A stretch of 64,000 nt of DNA from the NCBI RefSeq assembly GCF_030247185.1, contig NC_080572.1, positions 41,384,896 to 41,448,895 of the forward strand, written 5' to 3'. Below, one piece after another: positions 1 to 11,720 of this stretch (position 1 is the stretch's first letter; each line of letters begins with the position of its first letter). The position numbers and the translations under genes are program-made. The stretch comes from Malaya genurostris (Eukaryota > Arthropoda > Insecta > Diptera > Culicidae). A model generated the notes under the pieces. The model saw only the letters and a program-made list of their open reading frames with translations. It did no database searches and had not been told where the DNA came from.

Positions 1-1491
1 CCGAATTGATTCTTTAATGAACGATCCTTTAAGTCTACACAAGAACTAAAAATTTGCTAAAGACAGTATGGTTCTATCTGTGTACAGAAGCGAGATACTC
101 GTTCATTGTCACAATTAGTCGAAATAACATAAGATCTGGGATTCCTAATTCGCATCACCAGTGGGCAGTGTTGTAGAAAACTTCAATCTAAAGCGATCGG
201 TGTTCTGAGTTTCGAATTTCATTGAACTCTGGTAGAACACCACAAACTGCAATGCTTTACTATGAAAATAATATAACTTCTACAGGAAAAATCAGAATCA
301 TGGCTTTCAAAACCAGAACTGTAACTAGTCACCATCTTAAAAGTCCTCCATTATACTAAAAAAAACTATGCCAAAAATGATCTTGACAACTAAATTATGC
401 AATGCTCTATAGCCTTATTCTGAAGAACGGTGTTTTGATTTTTCGATCGATTTTATTTCACCAATGATTTTAAATTAACACCAAAATATGTAAGGATCCA
501 CTAAAAAGAGAACAAAGACTTTATATTTTCAAGTACAAGCCATCAGATATTTAGAGAATGAAATTGTATTCAACACACCGATTTTCCATAAGAAATCGGA
601 ATGCGAGCATGACTGAGCTTCTTGAAATCAACAAGAACGAAATTTGATAACAGTGACATAAATTCCAGTGTCTTTTGTTTAACGCATTGCCCATTTCGAA
701 AGCGCCCTATTGTTCACTAATGTTTATTGTCTCTGTTACCTCAGGCTCGACCGCAGGCGTTATTCGACTGTGTCAGATGCAGAGCCGCTTTTACATAGGG
801 ACAATGGGGACTCGTGCCCCCGTCTTAGGATGACCTTGACGGGACCCACCGAGCAAAAAAGGTCATTCGATTAATTGGGGCACACAAATAAATCTTGCCC
901 CGAACCCTTTATCACGTACAAGCTGTGCTGGTCAGATGAGATACGAAATCGAGTTCTATTTTAGAGCTCATTGACCATTACTTTATACTGGAATGAAGTT
1001 GATTAATTGGGATAGACCTTTATAAGCTATTCTTTAGTCATTTTCCGGATCAGGATGCTATGGCATGGTAAGCAATAACTTTCGATACGATGACAAATTC
1101 TACCCTGACATCAATTGCAGCATCCGTGTTCGAAACAAAGCGTCATGTTATTATTTCATCTTCCCGATGACAATGTCATATCCGCAAACTGAACCAAGGC
1201 AGTGACCGTGCGATGGTCCGACGGTAGCCTAAAAGCGGATCAGCTGTGCCGCGACTGCGGCTTAATTGCATTATCAACTACCGTCACAGCCGTATTGGAA
1301 AGTGGATTTCCATATACACTTCCACTGTAATATTATTATGCAGCGCCTGAGTCACACTATGAGCGGACTTAGCCCGAAAATTTCGATGACAAGAGCGATC
1401 CTCTCGGTTCGTTTAGTAATTTGCATATTTACACACTGTCGAACGTTATTTCTAATCACGATTTTTTTCTGGTCTCTCTCACCATTTACAG
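1..1491 (+). other. Non-coding DNA upstream of the Robo Ig1 exon
   Basis: I see no convincing coding exon or recognisable element here. The last part ends in a pyrimidine-rich acceptor (ctctcaccatttacag) directly before the Ig exon, so at least the right part is intron. An open frame runs through the acceptor from 1266, but its upstream residues do not resemble Robo and are read-through of the intron. Confidence 0.6.
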
Positions 1492-1785
1492 CTCAATACC
1501 GGACGCCGCGGATAACGGAACATCCCAGCGATGTCCTGGTACCGAAGAATGATCCCGTCACGCTCAACTGCAAGGCGGAGGGTAAACCGGAACCGAAGAT
1601 TGAGTGGTACAAGGACGGCGAACCGGTTAAATTTACCCCGAATCATGTCCTGCTGCCGTCCGGGTCGCTGTTCTTCCTGAGGACGGTGCACAGCAAGAAG
1701 GAACAGGACGGCGGAGTGTACTGGTGCATGGCACAGAATGCGGCCGGGAAAGTGCAGAGCCGCAACGCAACGCTGCAGATTGCCG
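1492..1785 (+). CDS. robo: Roundabout (Robo) receptor, exon encoding Ig domain 1
   Basis: This internal exon encodes about 97 residues forming the first immunoglobulin domain of a Roundabout-family axon-guidance receptor, a single-pass cell-surface protein that binds Slit mainly through Ig1. The domain has its paired cysteines at exon residues 26 (TLNC) and 78 (YWC), the core tryptophan at 38 (IEWYKDG), and the Robo-typical motifs PRITEHPSD, EGKPEP and KKEQDGG. It starts after the acceptor tttacag and ends at the donor ccg|gtaagt. Both introns are phase 1, so the exon is a symmetric 294-bp module. It joins in frame to the Ig2 exon at 31605, restoring the Robo-type linker between LQIA and VLRDEFR. 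Which paralogue (robo1 or a robo2/robo3-like gene) cannot be decided from two domains. The signal-peptide exon and everything after Ig2 lie outside the recognisable sequence. Confidence 0.9.
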
Positions 1786-4700
1786 GTAAGTACGGTGCTT
1801 TAATGGGTGGATCACCGGTGCTACAAGATGGGCTTGAAAAGCGAATCACAGCCGGTTCATTTTCTATGTTTATGAGAATCGTATGAATAAATTTGTATTT
1901 ATTTTTCTACTAACGTAGACTGAAGCAAATTATGGCATCCCCCTCTTTCCCTTATTTGCATAGAAAATCACTTATTTAGAAACAATTACGTACGTTATAA
2001 TCGTGCGTGGCCAGGACGATATAATGACGACTGTATGCCAGGCTAATTCTGTCACCTGTTATTGCTCTCGTACGCGCAGTGCAGACAGCAAACGACGGCG
2101 ACTTGATGAGCTAATTTCACCGGTTCTGATGATGCTCACGCCCGTCGTCTACTGCGACTAATTAGTTCACGGATGCCGTACCGGCCGGATCGGTGTCAAT
2201 TTAATGGTAATGAAGATGGTAATAGTCGTTAATTGCTGGATTTTGTATTGCTTTTGGTTCGCTGTGTTTGCACTGCAAAGTCATCTTCGATTAGGTAAAT
2301 TAGATACTTCTGCAATGGGTGTAAGGAGACGTCTTCATGTCACAACTTGTTATTGCACGTGATTTCCTTTACATGGACAGGTTACGTGGACGGGGAATGG
2401 TGATTGAAAGTATCCTGTTGCCGCAGGGTTCACAGGCCGGTACAAATGAAACAGGCTGACCAGAAAAAAAACAGTTTCAGTTAAACCAATGTGACAAATT
2501 ACTTATAGTCAACCATTTTTTAACCGTTCAAAGCACTTCCGACACGTGGATTCACCAATGTATATCGTTATGTTAGTTTTCAAGAGGAAATTATGGGCCT
2601 TCCCGATTCCGAGACAATAGCCAATGAATATTAGCTAGAATACCAAAACACAGTTACAAAAATTTTGACCGTTCATCGTCTCGTGAATTATTTTAACTTT
2701 TAGTTGAAATTTGCCAGTCAAGCAGTTATTTTTTGTTGAGTGATTAAATTTACCGAAAATTTTGGACAATTTCAAAGTTTGACGGATGGAAAGCTATTTG
2801 GGTAAAAAAAATGATACTAAGTGATACAATAATTGCAAGAACGTATGAAGAACTTCGAGAAAAACTTGTATGTACTTTAATGTATTTTCTGTGACTGAAA
2901 GTATTAAAAGAAACGACCAAAAAAAATTTTTTTGCTAAAGATCTGAATTTAGAATTTTCCTGCAATATTTTTTTCAGTGTCAAAAAATAGCAATCAAACT
3001 GTTAAAAATAACCATGCTTCCGAGTAGGGTTATTTTTGACGCAATGACAAAATAACTGCTCGATTATCTTATTTTAACTAAAAGTTAAAATAATTCGCGA
3101 GATGGTCCACTTAAAAATTTTACACTTTAATGGTAGCAAATAAAAAAAAAGTACCGTAAAACAGTAAAATAAACTATTCTTTTGCATTTATATAGAACAG
3201 CTGAAGTAGGCATCCTTTAACAATAGCTGCTAAATAGCCAATTATAATATTTTCTCTTTTTTGTCGTTAGTCTACACCAGGAGTTCCCAAACTATTTTGG
3301 GTCATAAACCCCTTTACTAAAATTAACTTAGGCTTCAGACCCCCATCAACAAATTCCTTTGAAAATTCAATTTCTTGCTTTTTTAATATTGATGTAAAAT
3401 ACTGTATTTCAACAGAATCGAAATATTTCTTTCGAAAGTGAAATTTAACTCTTGTATTGGTAGCCTTCAGAATTTGTTTACTTTAAATACAAACCCGAAT
3501 AAAAGAGCGCACCGGGAAAACAAAATGAACACCAAATATGAATAAAAAGGAAAAAAATTAAAAAGTAGAAATCTCACAATTGATATAAATTGTACCACTA
3601 TCCGTGAAATGAGAATGGGATTTTTTTAGCATTAGCATTAGCATTAGAGACCGCCCGTGTGTTGCTACTCCGTTATTGATCTGGACCAATTGAGATTGCA
3701 AAATGATTTTTTGAAGTAACATGTTTGGGAATAACACATTGTTTCACACTGTGCAAACTGTATTGAACCATGCATGCTGATCAATACCGACGCCGGCCAC
3801 GTCCGAATGCAGATCTACTTGAGAGGGAAAGGATTGTTAGTTCGATGCATGTTGCTACTAGGAACCGAGGAATCCTCTGCATTCCCACATGCATCACAGG
3901 AGAGGATACTTTGTTAGTGAATGTTTTAATAATGTTATCATGTGTTTATTGCTCTGGGTAGCCGGCTACCAAGAATGTTTTAAAGTATTATGGTTCTATG
4001 TGTTACTTTGTGCTGGCAATATAATGCACGAAACAGTCAATCTCCGAAATTGACAAAACTCCGGACAGCCGGCTGTCGAGTATGCAGTCACTCGTTTATG
4101 CATCTACCTTTCGCGTTTTTTTAGTCATGCAAAAAAAAACACATGCGGATTGATAAAAAAAGGTATCATCTCACTACTAGGTGGATTAAGCACGTTTTTA
4201 TAAATGAAACTACGTGATACAAAATAAACGAGCGAATAGGATTTAGACAAAAAAGTTGATTCATTGCATTGAAATATTCTAAACAGTTATTATAAAATCA
4301 TTTTAAATCACCAAACAAAGGTCAACAGATTTTACACGCGTCTTGATTCTTTATTATTTCCGCTTTATTATTTTAATTATTTATTAAAATTATTAATTGG
4401 TTATATTAGTTGATCTGGGCAGCCGGTTACCGAGAAAAATATTAATTTACTGTTTGAAATATTAATATCAAGTGTTTTTTACTGTGTATTCAATATACCG
4501 ATATATGTTATCTCTGTTATTAACTTTGTAATATAAACGGATTTGCGCAATGGTTGATTTTTATCATTCATTTTGTAATCCTGAAAGACAATCAATAACA
4601 TGGAAGAAGAAATCATTCCTAATAAAACTTTTCTCCGAAGCTAGACGGAAATTGATAGGTTGAATAAAGAGATGATTTAGTAAAATAGAGTAATCAGAAG

Positions 4701-5134
4701 TAAAACATTGAAAATATCTGATAACTGAAAGGAAAAAGAAACTCATGCAATTGTCGCCTTTTACGACATGGAAGCAGGAACCCAGTGGATCTATTCTTGG
4801 CTCATTTTTTTCCGCCGGATTCCACACGGCATCTAGGCTGGTACAGTCCGGAGAGAGCTAATAGGTACTATCAATCTCCTAGTGGACCCCAGCCCCTAAA
4901 TGGGAATGGGATTTTTTTACTCAAATACTGCATTCGAAAAATCAGTCTACAAATACAATTTGCGCAAAAATATATCCAAATATAAACCTTTGATGCATTC
5001 AGACATCTCCAGGTTATGTTTCTCTGGATACTTTAATTTCTTGGCTAAAAAATTATTCAAATTGGGCCTACGCTCCCAGCTACATTCGAATCGTAACCAA
5101 CATTCTCAATTTCTTCTGGCTTGATCGTTATATA
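1786..5134. other. First part of the 29.8-kb Robo intron
   Basis: This is non-coding AT-rich sequence. It holds a fold-back structure at 2676-3105 (listed separately), a short TTAGCA tandem repeat near 3629-3650, and at about 4110-4205 a segment that recurs at about 35955-36040 (both contain cacatgcggattgataaaa and ggtggattaagcacg). The short open frames here show no family resemblance. Confidence 0.6.
2676..3105. repeat. Fold-back / MITE-like inverted repeat
   Basis: The 30 bases at 2676-2705 match the reverse complement of 3076-3105 at 27 positions (core aattattttaactttta). Weaker complementarity continues inward around a shared gcagttatttt motif. About 370 bp lies between the arms and no coding capacity is seen. 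This is the form of a decayed palindromic MITE. The outer limits and a target duplication could not be fixed. Confidence 0.5.
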
Positions 5135-6391
5135 AGGAGTGTATCGATAAGTAGTTAGCAACATTCAAACAGTTATTACTCTGAAATGGCCTAATTTTTT
5201 GCAGCGTGTTTTGCGGTGACATGTTTGTTTACATAAAAATATCAGCTGTGCAATAGATTGGTTTCGGTACGGTTTATCGTTTCAATGATGAGTCGAATTG
5301 ATCCGGAAACGCGAAAGAAAATTCTGCACACTTGGTGCTCAGAAAGTGGTGTCACGTACAACGAAATTGCAAAACGGGTGAAAGTGTACCACACCAGCGT
5401 CAAAAATACTATCGAGAAGTTCGGTAAAACCCTTTCCATGAAGGATTTGCCCCGATCCAGTAGGAAAACGGGTCCCAGCCAGCCCGGCCGGGACTTAAAA
5501 GTGGTTGAGTACATCAGGAAAAACCCATCGGCGTCGACGCGGGATTTGGCCAAGCAGTTCAACACCAGCATCGGGATGATTCAACGGATCAAAGTTCGGA
5601 ACTCCCTGAAAACGTACAAGAAACAGAAGGTGCCGAAAAAGTCCCAGGTACAGCAAGTTCAGGCCAAAACAAGAGCGCGAAAACTGTATAACCGGATTCT
5701 ACAGAATAAAGACGGAGCGCTGCCCGGACCGCAATATTATACGAAATCGGTGTACCAGGACCTGGACGACGCTGACACCACGGTGGCGATGGAAAAGTTT
5801 GGGCAGAAGGTGTTGGTCTGGCAAGCAATTTGTACCTGTGGTTTGCGGTCGTCGATTTTCTTCACGAAGGGCACAATTAACGACAAGGTGTACGAAGAAG
5901 AATGTTTGAAGAAGAGAATGCTGCCACTGTACAGGAAGCATAAGGATCCTCCTCTAATCTGGCCGGATTTGGCTTCAGCCCACTACACCAACTCCGTTCT
6001 ACAGTGGTTGTCAAAAAATAATGTACAATTCGTGGAAAAGGAAATCAACCCACCGAACTGCCCGGATCTTCGGGAAATTGAAAGGTATTGGGCAATTGTC
6101 AAGCGGCACTTTCGGAAGGAAGGTACAGTGTCCCAAAACATGCAGGAGTTAAAAAAAAACTGGACAGCTGCCACCAGGAAAGTCACAAAAGTAACTATGC
6201 AGAATTTAATGAAGAATGTCAAGTCCAAAGTGCAAGCGTTTCACAGAAACTAGGATTTTCTTTAATATAATCAGTGAAATGCATAAAAATGTAATTTTTC
6301 TACAATATATCGAAAACTTATGTCAAATGTGTTTTTTTTTCGCTTTTTTATTCAATAAGCAATGTTGCTAACTACTTTTCGATATACTTCT
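5135..6391 (+). mobile_element. DD37E Tc1/mariner transposon, ITmD37E-type, copy 1
   Basis: A 1257-bp element is flanked by TA on both sides (5133-5134 and 6392-6393). Its terminal inverted repeats begin aggagtgtatcgataagtag on the left and agaagtatatcgaaaagtag on the reverse complement of the right end, both continuing into ttagcaacatt. It contains one transposase frame. A second copy of the same family is at 43281-44397. The DD37E spacing is characteristic of the ITmD37E family described in mosquitoes. Confidence 0.88.
5285..6253 (+). pseudogene. DD37E transposase with the first catalytic Asp deleted
   Basis: The open frame encodes about 322 residues from the tandem ATG pair at 5285/5288, with an N-terminal helix-turn-helix region (MSRIDPETRKKIL, then ASTRDLAKQFNTS) and a C-terminal DDE domain. 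The second Asp (WPDLASAHY) and the Glu (REIERYWA) are separated by 37 residues, giving DD37E. Compared with copy 2, 15 residues including the DDETY motif are missing at NKDG|ALPG. This is a clean 45-bp in-frame deletion that removes the first catalytic Asp. The frame is open from end to end but the product should be catalytically dead. It could still bind the terminal repeats, which is inference. Confidence 0.85.
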
Positions 6392-7379
6392 TACATTTCA
6401 TAAAATATCCCGCGTCGGAAGTCTAGAACATGTCTTACCCGTCATGTTCTTCACTTCTGCCGCCTTAAATAGAAATAAAAAAAACATGTATCATGTAATC
6501 ATGTTGTATGGAATGTCAATATAGTCCATCCAAACTTTCACAAATACTGTTAAAATCTCATATTTTCTGTTCGAGTCCGTTTTCAACCATAATTTTTGAG
6601 AATTTGTTATTCCCGTTTTAGTATTATCATCGCTAATCAAACAGCGAAAAAATGCAGCATTCAATAATACTGAATTCATAATTACAATGTAGGAAAAATG
6701 CTGAAATAAAAGTTGCAGAGCTGCCAAAAAATCTGTGTTTTACAAAGTGGAAAACCTGGCGGATTTTCGGATCAAAATCGTAACTCAATACCCAGGCATC
6801 AATTAGCTAGGCTGATTTTACCTTGGAATAGATTTCTAATTTGAAAAAATCTTATGAATGAGTGATTTTTAGATAGCCTTAGGAAAGGTAGATTTAGTTT
6901 TATTCTTGTAAAAAATTAGAGTAGAAAATGTCAGAGACTGCCGCGAGATTGATGTAGGACTGCAATCGGGATGTGTACAGATATTATGTGGTTTGATACC
7001 GTTGGACCGTTTAAGATTTTATAGTCCTGAAAAAAACCATTCGGATTCTGGAAGATTGTGTTCGTATTCTAGAAATTAGAGCGGCAGTTTAAGGAAAATT
7101 TTCTAAATAAATTCTTCGCGTTATTTCGGGGTCTTGAAAAGGACCGTTAGTGGCTTTGGAGTCTTGGAAATGACTATTCGGATACGGATGATTACGTTGT
7201 ATTCCAGGAAGTAGGACGCCATTCCAAGTCATTTGTAGGTTTGAGCCTTGACCTAGAAGAAATCATTATCATTACCTAAATATAATCGTAACACCAGTCG
7301 TTCAATCATTCATATATTTCAATATGTCATACATCTCAATATTTGAGTGTAAGAAACTATCAAAATACTGAATGGGATT
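6392..7379. other. Intron sequence without recognised features
   Basis: This is AT-rich DNA. I see no exon, RNA gene or clear mobile element in it. Confidence 0.5.
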
Positions 7380-7920
7380 AATTTCCGGCTTTCAGAAGGG
7401 GCTTCTCTACAATATTAAACACTTTTCGAGCATTCTGCTCAAACGTGGTGCAGCCAAATGCTAGCTTTATTTGCGCTTGTCTAGTGCGAATTTCGCACTG
7501 CGAAAATAGCGCAGAGCTAATCAAATTATTCTAGATTTTCACAAAACTGATGATTTTTACCTCTGATTTGCAAAGAAGTAATCTTAATAGTTCTTTAGAT
7601 AACATTTAGAGTCATTAGAATAGCTGATTTTGTATAATGTTCCCCATCTTTGTTCACTTTTCGTTTTCTATTTCTCTGATGCAAACGACCAGCAGCTGGA
7701 CGACGCAATCGTTTTTGTTTGAAGTGCAACTCACACTGCGAACGTCCAACAGCAGATATGCTCACAGAATAACTAGTTGTTGTTTTTCTGCGTTTGGGTT
7801 TTAGGAACGGAGCCACATATTCCCCACTGACTGAAGAACCAGTTGAATAATGCCGGGTGTAGCTCCATGGCCATGACGACGATGGAGGTCTGCGCACTCG
7901 ATGTGTCTCCGTTCATGGAT
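7380..7920 (+). repeat. Partial, rearranged copy of dispersed repeat R
   Basis: Segments here match the dispersed repeat seen more completely at 11721-12938 and 57442-58919, for example ggctttcagaaggg...ctacaatatta, and gtcattagaatagctgatt...gatgcaaacgacc. The segments occur in a different order from the longer copies, so this copy is rearranged or derives from a tandem or circular form. The arginine-rich frame at 7595-7897 (minus) falls inside the repeat and is not taken as a gene. Confidence 0.5.
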
Positions 7921-9787
7921 TATCATAGACTGAAGCTAGCAAATTTGCAATAGGGTCTATTTATAGATTCGATTGATTTTGATGTTTCGTGTTTGGGCAT
8001 TTTTTTCACTATTTAAACAATGTTTACGTAATGAACGTGATATCAACATCGATCTTCCACCTTCTTCCATTCGTTTCGCGAAAGAATCAGAGAAAATACA
8101 CAAACAGGGAAGTAGTTATTAAGAAATCAAATCAGGAATAATTTCGTTACACTTTCGTGTTGTGAAATTTGGAAAATGCACCCAGGTGAGCATAGTAAAG
8201 AAAGACGTTGTCCTACGTCAAAAACTGGTTTGCTCGGAATATGATTCTTTGGATAGGTAGTATTGGAAAGGTTGATTAGTCTATGGAAAGACTGTTGATG
8301 TTTTAGACAAATTTCCAGGAGTAAAAAGGAATTCGTGTATGGTGCAACGATAATGAACGATAATCAATATGAATAAAAAAACTGCTGACATTTTGGGAGA
8401 AATATTTGTTTACCGTTTGAAGAGTTTGGAGTACAAAGATACGTTCTCACAAATTGAAATTATTCTAGCTTTAATCTCATTTCTGGGAACTAAATTTTGT
8501 TCTCAGTTAGTACTAAAACTTCGTGTACTATAAACCTGTGTTTAAGCCTAATCTGCATTAATCTTAATCTGTCATCATTTTGCTATTCAAATGTTTTATA
8601 ATTGAATACATAGCGACTCACAGCGTATTTGCGGTTTCATCAAAATTTTCAAACGTCAAAATCTCACTGGAATCCGCAAAGCCTGGACCCATCAGGTATA
8701 AGCACTAACCGCAACTGGAGGGAGAGCAAATGAACGGTGCTGCCCTGGTGGGTTTGATGGAACCGTCGCCCTGGTGTTGATGAATGAGAGCTTTCCAGAC
8801 TGTGGTTAGCTGCACGGAATTAACTGCGATTTCTGCGCCGTTGTTGTCTCTACTTTCAACCCACAGAGACGCCATAAATGCAAATTTTGCTTCAGGCATG
8901 CAGAAACACATGCTGCTGCTGCTTCTGTGCTAATGCAAGTTAGTTGAAGATGAGGAGCGGTAAGTGGACGGGTTCGGACGAATCATTTGTTTATTTTCAG
9001 CTGATTGATTCGATTACGGGCAAGTGCTACTTTTCAAGGAACGATTCATGTATGGTGTGATGCCAAATGTGTGGTTTAAGTTTAAGCGAGATTTTATTCG
9101 TTTAAAGCCTGCCGAAGGTCTGCGGGTTATGAATTGCTTCGAGCGAAAATACCTGTCTCTGTTCGATGGATTATTATTTATGAGGCGTAATTGCTTCGGT
9201 TGGCATTTGAACAAACGATTTCTGTGCTTACTGGTTGGAAGTTTTGCTACATTTGTCAAGCTTTTGTATTCGATAAATTGGTTCAATCAAAACCGGGGGA
9301 AACTGATAAACTGCCACAGATTTAAACCACGAACTAACCATAAAGCAACGTATTAATCCGAAAAGCTTTTCAACATTTAAGGTGCGCCCATAGAGGTTCG
9401 AGCTTTTTTAAAGATTAAGATATAGACATCTACTGTAAAGGGTCCCATGCACTTTCAGTTTTACGGTTACAGTTTCCGTGTACGAATTCTTGTTGCAAAC
9501 TAATCGCCGAAGGCTTTAATTTCAATGTTTTCTTCTTGACGAATTCAAGCGATAATTGAACAAGACTTTTAGACAAGCTGAAAAACAAGTTGTTTTTAAA
9601 GCGTGCATTTGGTAAAAATGGTACACACACATAAACTCATTAAAATTAAAATGGATTATCAGTTTTTCGGGTTCGGGTCGAGTACCGGTGATGGTTTTTA
9701 TACTCGATTGGGTACAGGCTGAGATCGGGTTTAAAAAATTGCTTATCCGACTATCTCTAATAAAAATGTCGCGCGTATGACACTACA
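7921..9787. other. Intron sequence without recognised genes
   Basis: I see no coding exon with family resemblance. Overlapping open frames on both strands at about 9014-9356 have no motif or codon pattern that supports a protein. Around 8640 a short stretch (tttcatcaaaatttt) also occurs in the 719-bp MITE near 15750. Confidence 0.45.
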
Positions 9788-10335
9788 TTTTTTTGGTAAT
9801 TTCGATTATAGCAGTTCTAACCGTATAATCAATCGCCTCTCGGTTCAGAAAAGCTTCCTTTCACCATGTACGGGATTGGGAATCGAACCCAGGTAGGCTG
9901 TGTCTTATGCGATGTTCCTACCGGATCAGGGTCATTTCGCCGAAAGCCATTTTGCCGAAAGCCGTTTCGCCGGAAGCCATTCCGCCGAAAGGGTTCTTTC
10001 GCCGAATGACATTTCACTGAATGCCATTTCGTCGAAAGGGTCATTTCGCCGAATCCTGAAATCATCTTAAAGTCGTAATTAAAATTGATTTAAAATAAAG
10101 ACAAATGAAAGATGATAGCGTTAACGCCCGTTTTGTTGACCTACAATTGTATTTCTTGAATAAAGATTGATTCATGAACCATAGAACGGAGTTTTCCGCG
10201 AAATGACCCTTTCGGCGAAACGACTTTCGGCGAAATGACCTATTCGGCGAAACAACTTTCGGCGAAATGGCATTCGGCGAAACGACTTTCGGCGAAATGA
10301 CCCGCTCCCGTTCCTACCCACGCTTTTTCCGTTCC
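9788..10335 (-). mobile_element. tRNA-derived (Feilai-like) SINE split by a MITE
   Basis: Read on the minus strand, a tRNA-like head with a box-B motif (gggttcgattccca) is followed by the Feilai-type body (agcttttctgaaccgagaggcg) and an A-rich tail at about 9788-9794. The head is interrupted at a GTTCCTACC target site by the 387-bp MITE at 9923-10309. The 5' limit near 10335 is approximate. Confidence 0.7.
9923..10309. mobile_element. CGCCGAAA-type MITE, copy C, with 9-bp target duplication
   Basis: A 387-bp non-coding element is flanked by a perfect 9-bp duplication GTTCCTACC (9914-9922 and 10310-10318). The ends are inverted: ggatcagggtcatttcgcc on the left and gggagcgggtcatttcgcc on the reverse complement of the right end. 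Each arm is an array of 17-18-bp units around TTTCGCCGAAA. The middle carries a unique segment (acgcccgttttgttgaccta...ttcttgaataaagattg) that is also found in copies A, B and D. A 9-bp duplication with termini starting GG fits a Mutator-like origin, but no transposase is present. Confidence 0.85.
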
Positions 10336-11720
10336 AGTATCACATAGATCAATGTCACCTATAACAGTTATGAGCAGGTGCCGGCAAGAGTGTAGTGGAG
10401 ACTGTCTTGCTCGTATTGGACTAAGAATGATCGTCGACAACAGAGTGGGCTGCATTTTGTTTTCGGTGCGAATTTCATTTCTGGTAATAAACTTTCATGC
10501 AGAAACTTGTAATGGTGTCATCGTTGAATGTTTTCATCTCGATACTGTTCCATGATATGATCAAATCTCATACCATTATAGCAGAAATGGAACGCCAATG
10601 CCAACATTTTTAGGATGTATGTTCGAGCTCCGACTCAAAAGGATTCTTAATGTCAGTAGGATCGTTGCACTTGCTATGGAATGGTTCTGTACGGTAAGAA
10701 TCAGCTGCGAAGTCTGTTGAAACAGAAGGTCAAATTTCACAAAAGGAATGTAATACCAAGACTTTGCTTGCGTGATCGAAAGTTACTAGATTTAAGTAGA
10801 GACCCTGTTGTAATTATAGACGCGCAAAGATAAATTCCGTCCAACTGGGGCCACGATCGTTTTATTATTTGCTTTGGCAACCAGGCTAATTTGATGAACT
10901 TCAAATAACTTTTGAAATTCAAAACTTGAGCTAATGTCAGTAGGCGGTAGGATTGGCTAGGAGAGTAAAAATAAAAAGAATTAATGGAAAATTCCAAGCT
11001 GTGCAGCGTAAGTCACAAAATTCTGATTTTAAGGTTAAAAATTTACGTACATATTTTAACTCCTCTTCAAATATGAACGTTGTTTATATATCGTTTCGAA
11101 GGATATTGGTTCCAGGAGCTATTTCAGTTTACGAGTCTGTTCGAATATGAGCGTTACAAAAAACAACCACAAATAGGTCTGTGTTTATAAGATGAAGCTC
11201 GAAAAGTCACTTACTGTGAAAATCACGTTTTGTTTACTTAACTCTGTGTTGCGATCGGTATTATTCCTCATATATAATGATGATCGCGTATGACAAGTTT
11301 ATTTCATGTCGTTAACGGGGGCTTCAAAACATAGTAAATCTAACGTTTGGCGAACTCTCCAGTTCACTCAGTATTAAAAATCCATCCCAGTCGCAGCTTT
11401 GTGCCATAGAACTAATTTGAACCAAGTTATTGGTTCAGTATACATGCGATCCACGTTACTTGATTATCAGAACACTGCATTACTTATTGCATTTGATCTA
11501 CAGGGTTGCGTAAAGGAACGTGACACATGGACTATGTAAATTGATAAAAGCTGCTAGACGAAGGAGAGTACCCAGCGATAAAAAGTATAAGAATGAAGGT
11601 TTACAGCCGTTTATTAAAAAATATATTTCAATATATTATTAACCACTCCTTTCAACGTATAGTATCGTATCGTATCAATTTCGTCCTGGGCTTGTTGATG
11701 TAAACTTTCAGTTATTAGAA
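10336..11720. other. Intron sequence holding a SINE fragment
   Basis: Apart from the tRNA-SINE fragment at 10613-10771 (listed separately) I recognise nothing. There is no supported exon. Confidence 0.45.
10613..10771 (+). mobile_element. Second-family tRNA-related SINE fragment
   Basis: The stretch from tgtatgttcgagctccgac to ccaagactttgcttg matches the SINEs at 58678-58887 and 59288-59464 in opposite orientation (shared aggattcttaatgtcagtag, gcgaagtctgttgaaacaga and ggaatgtaat). The left tRNA-like head is mostly missing or diverged. Confidence 0.65.

Noticed and set aside
1266..1491. N-terminal extension of the Ig1 frame starting at an ATG
   Set aside because: A strong splice acceptor at 1490-1491 and the loss of Robo similarity upstream show it is intron read-through.
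7595..7897. 100-residue basic frame
   Set aside because: It lies inside dispersed repeat R and its sequence is not conserved as protein in the longer copies.
9014..9356. Overlapping 90- and 110-residue frames on opposite strands
   Set aside because: There is no similarity to a known protein, no splice or start context, and it lies in intron sequence; the two frames are mirror shadows.
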